From the NCBI GenBank assembly GCA_022575985.1, contig JAKSXM010000288.1, positions 3,623,501-3,687,500 on the forward strand: a DNA stretch of 64,000 nucleotides. The letters are read 5' to 3'. Below, one piece after another: positions 49,379-58,870 of this stretch; the first letter of the stretch is position 1, and the number at the start of each line of letters is the position of its first letter. A model generated the notes under the pieces. It was not told the origin of the DNA, did not search any database, and worked only from the letters and a program-made list of their open reading frames with translations. Source of the DNA: Anagrus nilaparvatae. Its lineage: Eukaryota; Arthropoda; Insecta; Hymenoptera; Mymaridae. Made by a program: the position numbers and the translations under genes.

Positions 49379-49460
49379 TTTATTTAAAAATCGGTTTTTA
49401 GCTTTCTGAGGTCCCAAAACGTGCATATGCCAAAAAATCAAAAATCAAGCAATTTACATA
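49110..49460. repeat. Minisatellite end and module, copy 3
   Basis: Carries GAGGTATCGAGTAAAAATCG and ATAAGTACTTTC, then TTTCACCGGTTACACAC, a short (AC)n, AAATCGGTTTTTAGCTTTC and GAGGTCCCAAAACGTGC. It is preceded at 48900-49050 by partially related low-complexity DNA. Confidence 0.65.
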
Positions 49461-50394
49461 TTGAAAAATCAAAAAATCAAAAAATCAAAAAATATCAATA
49501 AACCAAAATCAATAAACCAAAAAATCAAAAATCAAGCAATTTAGTATACTAAAAAATTATTTTTTGTTATGAAATAAATTCCATATAAGAGCAATCTCAT
49601 AATGGAAAGCCAGATATCAAATTCTATTCCAAGAAAGATCATAAAATTTTAACGATTTATTTAAGGTACATGTTTTTACGATTAAAATTTAAATTCATGT
49701 TATTGTAATTATTAATGTTGTTATGACTGTATAATATAATAATATGTATATGTGTATGCGTGTCGTAGGGACAAGTATAGGTATTTATGAAAGTTGTAAA
49801 AAGATTTTTTTAATTTTGAAAAATAAAATTTAAAACGCGCGTAAGCTGTGTTGCGTGCTTCATCTATTGAGGATCAAAAAATTTTTTTATCTAAATCCAA
49901 CGATATATTTATTTCATTACTCTCAGATGAATTAATAATTGTGAGTACATTATTTTTTTCATAATTATTTTCTTAATAATTTTCTAATTTGATCAAAATA
50001 TGTACTATATTGAAAAAAGAAAATAATTTATGACCCTAACTGGGCCCAAGATCAACAAAAAGGTCGCAGTGATTGGCCAAAACATGCCAAAACTATTTTT
50101 TTCCGAAAGCCAATTTTATAGCTTTCTATTGCTCAAATGCTTGATTTTTGACAAAAATTTTTGTGTTTTTGGCCTACTGTGGTTAAATGATTCAAAACAT
50201 TCTTATTTTCACTGTCAAAGCTTATTTTGGGCCAAAATTTCCCGCGGCATTTCAAGGTTCAAAATTTGATTTGGGCTGTGCATGTGCAAGTAACAGAGCT
50301 TTTCATTACTACGCCTTTCAGCTTAAATAAAAAAAAAAATCTGTGGGATACGCTAATTTGAAAGCTCCAGATCAAAAATAGTATATTTTTATCT

Positions 50395-50600
50395 TAGGCC
50401 GCAAAAATAAAGAATGGCCCAGATCGCACATGGATTGCAATCCGAGGCGAAGCCGAGGATGGCAAACTGCGATCTGGGACATTCTTTTTTTACGGACGAG
50501 ATCAAAACATAATTTTTCTTCGTCAGTGGCTAAAAAACACGTATTTTCGAATAACGCTGCGGCCGAGAAATACGTGTTTTCTGGTTATTGACAAGAAAAT
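50395..50600 (+). repeat. Dispersed hairpin repeat, copy E
   Basis: AAAGAATGGCCCAGATCGCA pairs with GCGATCTGGGACATTCTTT around a loop with the invariant CCGAGGCGAAGCCGAGGATG. The tail module TTTTTCTTCGTCAGTGGC and ACGTGTTTTCTGGTTATTGA follows. The stem differences from copy A are partly compensatory (AAATCGC/GCGATTT versus AGATCGC/GCGATCT). Confidence 0.8.
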
Positions 50601-51405
50601 TATATTTTTTAAATTATACTGTTTTTACAAATTTTTGAACTTTCTGCCAAATCACGTGAGTGACCAAATGAAAATCTGATCAAAAATTCGGGTTCCTCGG
50701 GAAACTTTATCGAGAAATGTAACTTTTGGTAAGCTTTGAAAGATTTATATGAAAATGGCGATATTTTAAAGTTAAAATATTACATAATTTTATATTTTTC
50801 TAATAAAAATTTATTTTAAAATATATTTTCAAAAAAAAAATGAATAAAATTATGACTTCTAACTTTAAAATTTCACCGTTTTTAAATTTTTACGCTTGTT
50901 TTGTATTAAAAACACGTGTCTCAGAAACACATTTCATTCATGAAAAAAAAAATTTGTTATTTACCATTTCTCCACGCATTTCTCTTCATAATTTTGTCAT
51001 TATACAAACGGTGACGTAACATTTCAATATCTTCAAAAATAAATATACATAAATCTTAAAGGTCAGTTAGTATTGAATGAGCAACAGAAGCTGAATTATT
51101 TTTGTTTTGTCGCGCTCCGAAATTTTTATTTTTAACGTTAAAATCTGTCTGTGAAAGATTAGTAACTGTAATTTTTTTTATACAAAGGGTATCAGATATC
51201 GCGCCATATTATCTTTTAATAAAGGTATAATATACAGACAGGCTTATTGATACAGACACAAAAAAAATGCACGTGTGTTATATACACAAATATAATTAGA
51301 TTATAATAATATGAATTTAGTTTATTTAAGATAAAAAATATCAAAAATTTTGTTTATTATTAAAAAAAATTTTTTTTTTCTATTTTCTAGTTCACAAGTG
51401 TTAAA

Positions 51406-52377
51406 ATGCCGAACAAAAATGGTGCTAATACTGTTAATCGTTATGGTTCTATAAGTAACAGTGAGTGTGATATAATAAATTGGAAACTTGATAATCCAAA
51501 AAATTTATTTAAAAAAAAGAAAGGTGCTTACATTTTATCGCCAGAAATAAAAGATGGTCAAAATAAATGGTTTTTAAAAATGTATCCATTAGGATACCCG
51601 ACAAATAATCATGATCAAAATACAATGTCCATATTTTTATGTTTACTTCAAGACAAAAATAATTTAAAGCCCATAAAAGTTACTTATGAAGTTTCAATAT
51701 TAAATAATGAAGATGAACCTTACATAACGAATAAAAGTAACGAAGATGAAGAATTTAATCCAGGTGAAAGTGAACTTCGAGATTTACCAGAATTAACAGA
51801 TTTTTATGATTGTCTTGGATGGCATTATTTTTATGAAAGTCAAAAAATTCTTAAAGAACTAAGAAATTTAACTAATGATGATGGTCAGTTAGTAATAAGG
51901 TGTATTTTAAAAATAAATAATAAAAAACGAAGATGTGATGAATGTGAGTTAAATGATCAACAACCAGCTAGTAAAAGAAGTGCAGTTGTTGTTAGTTCAG
52001 AAGATAATAACGATTTTGAGAGCATGATTAATAATAAACTAATTGGCGATTTTAAAATAAAAGTTAAAAACACAGTGTATTTTGTTAGCAAAAATATTTT
52101 AATTAATAATATTGATGCATTCAAAGAAGAATTAATGGAAAATTCAAGTAAAACTGAAATTGAAATCAAAGATTTTGAACCTCACGCTGTATTAGAGATG
52201 CTGAGATTTATTTATCTTGGTAAAATAAAACATGCTAATGTAATAGCATTAGATTTATACAAATTGGGTGAAAAGTTTAAAATTAATGAATTAAAAAAAA
52301 TTGCTGAAGATGTTATTATTGAATCTTTGAATCGAGGTAATAAGACTTTAAAAAATGAAGAAATTGACATTAATTAA
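51406..52377 (+). CDS. MATH-BTB domain protein (SPOP/TDPOZ-like), single exon
   Basis: 323 aa, no introns. The N-terminal half (about 25-170) reads like a MATH domain: INWKLDNP at the start, KWFLKMYPLGY, and CLGWHYFYESQKIL near the end. The second half is a BTB/POZ fold (about 212-305): IGDFKIKVKNTVYFVSKNIL, EIEIKDFEPHAVLEMLRFIY, ALDLYKLGEKFKINELK. SPOP-type proteins are CUL3 adaptors that present MATH-bound substrates for ubiquitination. Here the protein ends soon after the BTB, with only a short 3-box/BACK remnant, so CUL3 recruitment is uncertain. Between the domains is a Lys/Arg patch (KKRRCDECELNDQQPASKR) that could be a nuclear localisation signal. An AATAAA lies 50 bp after the stop. 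It could be an intronless retrocopy or part of an expanded insect family. Confidence 0.85.
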   Translation: MPNKNGANTVNRYGSISNSECDIINWKLDNPKNLFKKKKGAYILSPEIKDGQNKWFLKMYPLGYPTNNHDQNTMSIFLCLLQDKNNLKPIKVTYEVSILNNEDEPYITNKSNEDEEFNPGESELRDLPELTDFYDCLGWHYFYESQKILKELRNLTNDDGQLVIRCILKINNKKRRCDECELNDQQPASKRSAVVVSSEDNNDFESMINNKLIGDFKIKVKNTVYFVSKNILINNIDAFKEELMENSSKTEIEIKDFEPHAVLEMLRFIYLGKIKHANVIALDLYKLGEKFKINELKKIAEDVIIESLNRGNKTLKNEEIDIN

Positions 52378-52427
52378 TTACAGGACAAATTTTTGTAATA
52401 TTATTTTTACAAATATAGAATTATCTA

Positions 52428-52433
52428 AATAAA
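52428..52433 (+). terminator. Poly(A) signal of the MATH-BTB gene
   Basis: A canonical AATAAA hexamer 51 nt downstream of the stop codon, in T-rich sequence. Confidence 0.6.
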
Positions 52434-54881
52434 TTTTTATTCATGGATTTGATTAGAATGTAATTTTGTATGCCATATGCAGGTATATAATAATATAATT
52501 GAATATTTTTGTATAGAATTTTTAATTGACGTCTATTTTTAAAGCAAACAGTTTAATTAATTAAACAATTTCAATGCAAAACTATTTTCTTTCATTTCAT
52601 TCCTAATCCCTAATTTTTCTTAAGATTTTAATATCTTCGTGACCGAATATATTAAAAAACCTTTCATGAAAATGTGTTTGTGTTTAGATAAGGTCGTATC
52701 TACACCAGAACGTAATCGCCTTTTATGATAATCATGTCTGCTAGACATTTGTTGCGGTATAGCCGATGCGATGTCTAGCAGACATGATTATCATAAGAGA
52801 TGATTATGCGCATGTATAGAAAGGGCCTAATAAAACTTCCATCAAAATTAATTCATGTACGTAATTTTTAAAATTTAGTCTAATTATAACCATTCCAACC
52901 AATTTTAGAATCTAAGGAAATTTTAAATCTATAATCTTAAATAAAATTTAAACTAAAATTCAATAAGTCATAAAATTTTATATATTTATTTAACTTTTAT
53001 TCAAAAAAGAATTATTCCTTTCATTCGGTTATCAAAACACTTAAAAATACTCATAACATAGGAATTTAAATAATTCTTTTATATTAATAAAATTAGTTTA
53101 TTTTTATAATCTGAAAGGTATTTTCAAAATTTTATGAAGCTTGTATCTTTAGACAATATAATATTTTTCTAAATCTTATTAATTTTGAACCATCCTTGTC
53201 TATTTTAAAGTGAAACCTATTGTTAAAATTATTTTTAAATAAATTTTCTTTATATTTTAAAGGTCTGCCAAAGTTGTTTGGCATATTTTAGGAAAAAGCC
53301 AATAAATTAAATTTAAAAACAATATAGTAATATAATATTCTTACACAAGATATTTTCAAACCTCGTATCCTCCTGGGTAAGAAAAAATAAGAAAATCAAA
53401 ACCCCCCTTTTAGGGTGAATTTAGATGGGCTTCTTTATCTTCCTACTTCTTATGCTTTTTAGCGCTAAAATTTAAACTAATTTAATTAAATTTTCCTATT
53501 TTCTTAATTTTAACACGGAAAAATGTTTATTAATTAATTTTAAGTTAATAATTAATCAAATAAATCATTAAAATCAATTTTTTTATAAGTTTTAACGTAA
53601 TTATCAGTATAGCAGAAAGTTAGGTTATGTGTTTGAGTAATTGTAAATAAATGATTTTATTTCTGATTATTAATAAAAATGTATGTTTTTATAGTTGTTT
53701 TAAGCTCTCTTTTTGCTAAAAACATTTTTTAATAATATATTTTCATTTTATTATGCAATTTTTCCAAAAAAGAAATCAAATTCAAATTTTAGCGCGCTAA
53801 AAAGCATAAGAAGTAAGAAATCTAAATTCACCCTTATGGCTTATGTAATAATTATATGGATAGCCCCATATATGAATTTTTGTAATGCGTAAACCATAAC
53901 TTCTCATTCACATTTCAACAAATAAAAATACAAATTTAATACATATTTAAATGATTATTTGAGGTTATTGACCATTATGGGTAATTTATAACAATATATT
54001 TTTATTTTTTTGTTGTAAGCTTTCGTTAAATTTAAAATTTTTACTTTTTGATGAAATTTTTTGTTTGGAATGTATACTGACTCGTAAAACTTCATAGATA
54101 AACAAATAATTAATCTCTTCAAGTTTCATATCAATTAATAATGTTTTTTGCCTTACACAATATATTTTTAAATCAAACAAGTTGCGAGGTATCAAATTAT
54201 TTTCTCCGAAAGTATAATTTTAAAAACAAAACCCTTCCAATTTTTAGTTTTTTAATCATTCATTAAAAAAAAACTCATTTTTTTTATTTTTTCCTGCAAT
54301 TGGTTATTTTTCCATTAAAAATTTATTTCTTTTGAGGATTCGTAGAAAATTTCTCATAGAATACGATTTTAAATACAAAATTTAATTATTAAAGCTGCGC
54401 ATCTGCGTGAAAAATCTTTCGTTTTTACCAAAATAAATTTTGTTTTCTATAATAACAAACTCAGAAAATCATATTCCTTCAAGGCACCAAATATACTATA
54501 CTTTGAAGTATACTTACGAGTTTTGCAAGGTACATTTTCGTTTTTAAGAGCGTGTTTTATTCTATATGCAGCTCGATATGCAGTCAATATACGGTAGAGT
54601 TGCATAGTTTCCGGCCATCACCATATTTGATTCATATGGGTTTTTTGGGTCACTGAACAAAAAATTTGGAGATTTTTTTATGAAAAGTTAATACTTCACC
54701 GTTAAATAAGAAAAACTATAATCCTAACAGGGGTGTATTTGCTATTTTCGCATTTTTAGATTCAATAAAAAATTCCCCGAAATTAATGCTCAGGAACCCA
54801 AAAGACCCACAACCTCTAAACCTGGACACTGAAAGAACGAAAACATCAAAAACACTCCTTTCGGGGATAATTTTTGCTAAT
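52434..54881. other. Intergenic region with one strong hairpin
   Basis: AT-rich with no supportable ORF. It holds the hairpin at 52723-52796. A pair of related stretches, AGCGCTAAAA.../...TTTTAGCGCGCTAAAAAGCA, at about 53458-53475 and 53788-53810 border a 360-bp segment with inverted ends (AGGGTGAATTTAGA at 53411, TCTAAATTCACCCT at 53820). That segment is probably another decayed MITE. Confidence 0.5.
52723..52796. repeat. Perfect 26-bp stem hairpin
   Basis: Left arm 52723-52748 and right arm 52771-52796 are exact reverse complements with a 22-nt loop. The core of each arm is ATCATGTCTGCTAGACAT or its complement. Pairing continues imperfectly outward (TAATCGCCTT versus AAGAGATGATTA). The size resembles a microRNA precursor stem but perfect pairing is equally expected of a tiny palindromic transposon remnant. 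No coding frame. Confidence 0.85.
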
Positions 54882-55290
54882 TTAATCCATTAGTGCTGGA
54901 GTGGAAGATTACGGAAACTCAACGAAAAAATTAAGATTTCCATAGATACATAGAAGTAGGCTAAAAACTCCATCCCTATAAGTAAAATGTCATGCTTTTT
55001 CCAAATCCGCCATTAGTTTTGTTATAGCACTCTTTTATATACCCGAAAAACAGGGTTTAAAAGAGGTTAAATGGGAATTTGGAGAAAATTACGAATAAGA
55101 AACTGTTAATGTTATGAAATAATAATAAAAAGTTCATAATATATCTTTTTTGGATGTAAAATTAATACCTATTTTGTATGCGAAAAATTGACTACATACC
55201 CGAAAATCAATTTTTAGCCTTCTATCTATTAGAAATCTTAATTTTTTTGTTGAGTTTCCGTAATCTTCCACTCCGATACTAATGGATTAA
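54882..55290. repeat. 409-bp fold-back element
   Basis: The left end TTAATCCATTAGTGCTGGAG is mirrored at the right by CTCCGATACTAATGGATTAA. Pairing extends through GTGGAAGATTACGGAAACTC and inward to GAAGTAGGCTAAAAA / TTTTTAGCCTTC. It is inserted in repeats containing CATACAAACAAAACC and ATCCCCGAAATTCTTGATTAG words. No ORF. Confidence 0.75.
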
Positions 55291-55539
55291 GGGTGAAAAA
55301 TTAATTTTGAATTTAACATAAAAATCCCCGAAATTCTTGATTAGCGACCCAAAAACCCATACAAACAAAACCTATACACTGAAAGTAGAAATGCGTTAAA
55401 AATACAAATTTTAGGGGTTGCTTTTGCAAATTTAAGGGCGTAGCAAACATTTCTCATAGAAAAGACAAAAAGAATTCATGATTAGCAACCAAAAAATCTA
55501 TAGTAGGCCAAATCTCTCGCCAAATTTGGTAGTTCTAGT

Positions 55540-55690
55540 CAATGGCTCAAAAGCACGTATTTTCCGCCAGCGCGTCTGGCAAAGATGTATTTTCTCGCCA
55601 GTAACGCAAAAGAATTTTATACGGCCCTTGTCCACAAATAAAGAATGTCCCAAACGTAGTTTACCACCCTCGACTCGGCTCAATGCATAT
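55540..55690 (-). repeat. Dispersed hairpin repeat, copy F (minus orientation, truncated)
   Basis: Reads, in complement orientation, the tail module (CACGTATTTTCCGCCAGCGC), then ATACGGCCCTTGTCCACAAA and TAAAGAATGTCCCAAACG, then part of the loop. The second stem arm is lost. Confidence 0.6.
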
Positions 55691-55779
55691 TATAATATCT
55701 GAGAGACCATCCATATAAAATACGCAATGCAGTTACTCAGTGGGTGGGCTTCTGTTCAACTAACTTAATAGTTCATTTA

Positions 55780-56150
55780 TGGTAGTAATTAGCGTTACAT
55801 AACAGACAATTTTTTTTTCTTTAAAATATGTAAATTAAAAGTATAATTTAATGATGATTGAAAATAAAAACTTCAAGCTGAATCTGTTTCTCATTGACGG
55901 AAATAGCTCCTGCACGTATTTCCTGAAAAATTATAATTATATTCAGATAATCGTGTAAATAATCTCATGTGGCTTAATAGTTCATGTGCTATAAATTAAT
56001 TTTACATAACAGACAACTTTTTTTTTCTTCTAATATTTAAATAAAAATTATAATTCAATAATGTTTGAAAATAAATACTTATATAAATACTAAATACAAA
56101 TCTGTTTCTCATCAACGGAAGTAGCCCCTACATGTATTTCCTGATACTAC
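55780..56150. repeat. Tandem duplication of a ~210-bp segment
   Basis: Direct copies share TTACATAACAGACAA (55795 and 56000), AATCTGTTTCTCATTGACGG / AATCTGTTTCTCATCAACGG and CATGTATTTCCTG/CACGTATTTCCTG. They differ by scattered substitutions and a short insertion. Confidence 0.7.
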
Positions 56151-56979
56151 TACATATTTTTATTTTAAAAAAACTTTAATAGTTTCCAGATATTGACCTC
56201 AGAAGTTGGTGTTCGAAAACGCCAAAAAATTTAAAATTTTTCCACTAAAACTGGTTTTTTTGAGGGTTTGAATTTTTTTTAAATTTGACCCTTTTTTTAA
56301 ATTTTGGTTTAAAGTTATAATCATTTGAAGCAGGAAAGTTCAAAATTTAAAAACTTAAAAAATTGGTCATACCTATCACTTCACATCTTACAATAGATAT
56401 TACTAAAACATAAAAACTAAATTGCTACGTGTTTATTGGACTTTTTTCTAAAACATGTTTTTTTTTATTTTTTAATAATTGATACTTTTATTACAGAGAA
56501 ATCTTAAAAATACAAATTAGGGTTAATTATAATTACAAAATTACTTATTAATTCTTATTGTATTTATTAATAAATTGAGCAGGCTGCGCTGTGATTAAAT
56601 ATTAAATGTGATTTGAGGGGGTTGGCGCGATCAGGAGGTTTGCCCCCAAGTTTTTTAAAAAAATTCAACTTTGCAGCAGCTGTATTTCAAAATTATGCAT
56701 CAGGCGAAGTGTAAAATAGAAGTGGTTTCATGAATTCCAGGTAAAAAGTGACACAAAAATTTTTTTTTTATATTCTAGCTAGTCGTATTATTTTTTCCTT
56801 AATGTTTTGAAATTTGAAATCGGTTTTTTTTACATTTCTCTGCAAGACAATACGTATTTAAAAATATTTTATTGTAGAAGGTTATTTCTTACAAAAAGTG
56901 AATGAAAAAATATTATTTGTTGATATTTAAAATTTTAATGTTTATTGAAGATTTTATAGAAAACAACTTATATTTGACT

Positions 56980-57359
56980 CTAGTTGGATACAATTTTTTG
57001 AACCTCCTCAAATGTTAAATTTGCTATTTTTGTATCAGACAGCTTCACATCGTAATTACGTTCCAAGACTTGCTTAATTTCATTTCTCATGAGAGAATCC
57101 ATACCAAATTCATAAAATTTGCTGTTAGATTTTAGTACCTTTGAATCTTTTATTCCCAAAATATTTTTAATGGTATTTATTATTTTTTCTTGTGGGTTAT
57201 CACATTCGATTTTATTGACCGTTTCAATTTTTTCTGGAAGTACCATTGATGATAAGATAGGATCAGTTTTTTGAAGGAATAAATCTAGTGTTTGCAAACA
57301 GCTTCGTATTCTTTGGGGTAAGGTGCCACCAACTTCTTTGTTATTGATATTTATAGTTT
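56980..57359 (-). CDS. Last exon of a fatty acid synthase (acyl carrier domain)
   Basis: Starts after the TTTTTGCAG| acceptor at 57360-57361 and reads in frame as GGTLPQRIRSCLQTLDLFL, then DPILSSMVLPEK, which is the typical end of the FAS ketoreductase region. An acyl carrier domain follows with the phosphopantetheine site GMDSL (Ser) in KFYEFGMDSLMRNEIKQV. It stops at VQKIVSN, so there is no thioesterase domain. An AATAAA on the minus strand (56941-56946) about 35 nt after the stop supports a genuine 3' end. Upstream exons would be at higher coordinates, but I see none before the right edge. Either the gene continues through a long repeat-filled intron or this is an orphan 3' fragment. Many insect FAS genes do encode a C-terminal thioesterase; loss is known in some paralogues. 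Confidence 0.75.
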
Positions 57360-57899
57360 CTGCAAAAATTAAAAAAATATATTATTACAAATAGGCTGAT
57401 CCAGCCGATTTGTTTTTATAAAAAAGATCTACTATCATAATGTAACATTTTATTTGTGTTATGATTGGACGTTTGATTTTTAAGCGGTATACATAATATG
57501 TACTGTTAGGAGTTGAATTCCAGGGCCAAGCTCGCCTGGGGCTAGGGTGTTGTACAAGTACGCTAGCCTAGTAGGGGTTGTTGATATTCGCTGGAGGGGA
57601 TAAACTTTCGTGTATAAACTTGCACAGGGCTCGCAGATATAAAATTTGAAGAAACAGTATATTACCAAATCTTTGATATTACGAGCCCGTGTCCAAACAA
57701 GAATGGCCCGAATCGCATGTAAATTACCATTCAAGGCGAAGCCGAGGTTGGTAAACTGCGATTTAGTTCATTCTTTATTTAGGCTGAGTACAGATATAGT
57801 GCGATACGCATGCGACAATGAAATGCGTGCGATAAAATGTATTTGTTAATTTCAGTAGAAGCTTTCTGTATTATTTGTTCTTTGTTGTACGTAATAGGT

Positions 57900-57915
57900 G
57901 GCCCTAAAAAGGGCC
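57900..57915 (-). terminator. Histone-mRNA-type 3' stem-loop, minus strand
   Basis: On the minus strand it reads CCGGCCCTTTTTAGGGCCACC, a 6-bp stem with a 4-nt loop and the ACC flank typical of replication-dependent histone mRNAs (shown in part; the core is the 16 nt given by the coordinates). It would end a minus-strand histone gene lying at about 57950-58370. Confidence 0.6.
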
Positions 57916-57921
57916 GGTGGT

Positions 57922-58376
57922 TTTTTTTTTGCATTTGATGCGTGGCTTCAACCACACGCTCCAAAATCAATAAATTCACAAGCATACAACAAATTAAATC
58001 ACCAAGGTCACAAATACACATACATACACAACATACAAAAGAGAAATCAAAAACTTACAAACATGCGAGCACCTAGTGCTCAGGTGACTTCTCCTGGCCA
58101 GAAATATCAATGTCCACCTCTTCAAGCCTACGAACTCGGAAAATTGCACCAAGCGATTCAAACAATCACAGCTTACGAGCTGCTTCAATGAGGATTCAAC
58201 GTCCGAAAGCCATGGACTCCTCCAAGTGCACCAAGCACATCAGCAACAATCAAACCAGCAAACAATCTTATCCACAGCATATCGAAAGTGTCAAAGTAGC
58301 CGCGTGCGTGAAGGCTGAAGTCAGGACAGCAAATGCTGCTTTGGCTAGATTCGCGGTTATATTTATAGGCCTTCGC
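57922..58376 (-). pseudogene. Possible decayed histone gene (identity unclear)
   Basis: Lies upstream (minus strand) of the stem-loop. At its far end, 58355-58375, is a minus-strand TATAAATATA box in GC-rich sequence, as in histone promoters. The length (about 400 bp) suits a core histone ORF, but no uninterrupted frame reproduces a histone. The reading frames seen in both directions are not recognisable proteins. The call rests on the flanking signals only. Confidence 0.3.
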
Positions 58377-58478
58377 TGACTTCGAGCTCGTTCACTGATT
58401 GGAGCGCGCGCGACAAATACGTTACAAAGTTTACTATGTAAAAATTATAAGACGTGGCAAGGGAGGATTTTACCAATC

Positions 58479-58494
58479 GGCCCTTTTCAGGGCC
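58479..58494 (+). terminator. Histone-mRNA-type 3' stem-loop, plus strand
   Basis: GGCCCTTTTCAGGGCC preceded by CAATC and followed by ACG, an almost ideal match to the histone 3' stem-loop with its TTTC-type loop. Its gene body has been lost or rearranged: the H2A-like start begins only about 25 bp downstream. Confidence 0.65.
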
Positions 58495-58518
58495 ACGTTC
58501 CTTAAACGAAAAATATAA

Positions 58519-58590
58519 GTACTCGACGTGGTAAAGGAGCAAAATTCAAAAGTTAAGAATAAGTCTCGTAAAGCAAGACTGAGCGCGGCA
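58519..58590 (+). pseudogene. H2A-like 5' coding remnant
   Basis: CGACGTGGTAAAGGAGCAAA followed by GTCTCGTAAAGC resembles the start of H2A (GRGKGGK..KSRS) at the nucleotide level. It has no ATG, contains an in-frame stop and frameshift, and loses similarity after about 70 bp. It shows that the element took up a fragment of a histone cluster. Confidence 0.4.
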
Positions 58591-58870
58591 AAGCCCGTGG
58601 CAAGGCTGTCAAAAAGCACAGGAAGGCCAGAGGCCCGCGGAAAATTGCCAAGCAAAGACTTCGTTTTATGACGGATATTTATTTTTGATGCCTAAAAATA
58701 ACAGTATTGAATCCCTATACTAAAATCGCACGCTTTTTCATTATCGCTTGCGAAACGCTATGTCTGGACTCAGCCTTATGAACAAGGGTCGTATACGATT
58801 TTTCTTCGCCAGAGACAAGAAAACACGTCTTTTCCGGACGCGCAGTGGCCAGGAATGACGCGCTTACTGG

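Larger units (their letters stand above)
46753..51405. other. Repeat-rich intergenic region
   Basis: No supportable gene between the cGLR and the MATH-BTB gene. A slightly GC-richer patch at 47085-47165 and another at 47290-47410 have no recognisable domain. Elements described separately are the 48180 MITE, the third minisatellite/module copy (49110-49460) and a hairpin repeat (50395). Confidence 0.5.
57782..58775. mobile_element. 994-bp TIR element (Harbinger-like) carrying histone-gene remnants
   Basis: Ends GGCTGAGTACAGATATAGTG and, on the right, CGCTATGTCTGGACTCAGCC are inverted, with further pairing GCGTGCGAT / ATCGCACGC. TTA is duplicated on both sides (57779-57781 and 58776-58778), as for PIF/Harbinger elements (TWA targets). 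The interior is much more GC-rich than the surroundings and contains two histone-type 3' stem-loops and an H2A-like coding remnant. No transposase is seen, so it is non-autonomous. Confidence 0.75.
57690..58870 (+). repeat. Dispersed hairpin repeat, copy G, split by an inserted element
   Basis: The hairpin half is at 57698-57781 (AAGAATGGCCCGAATCGCAT, loop GGCGAAGCCGAGG, partner GCGATTTAGTTCATTC). The tail module resumes at 58779 (GAACAAGGGTCGTATACG, TTTTTCTTCGCCAGAGAC, GGACGCGCAGTGGCCAGGAA). The interruption is exactly the 994-bp element described next. Confidence 0.8.

Noticed and set aside
50030..50269. 79-codon plus frame
   Set aside because: Composition is that of AT-rich repeat translation, no domain, no splice context, and it lies next to a hairpin repeat.
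57646..58379. Overlapping open frames of 60-100 codons in both directions within the 994-bp TIR element
   Set aside because: They reflect locally higher GC content, have no recognisable domain and cross histone-like non-coding signals.
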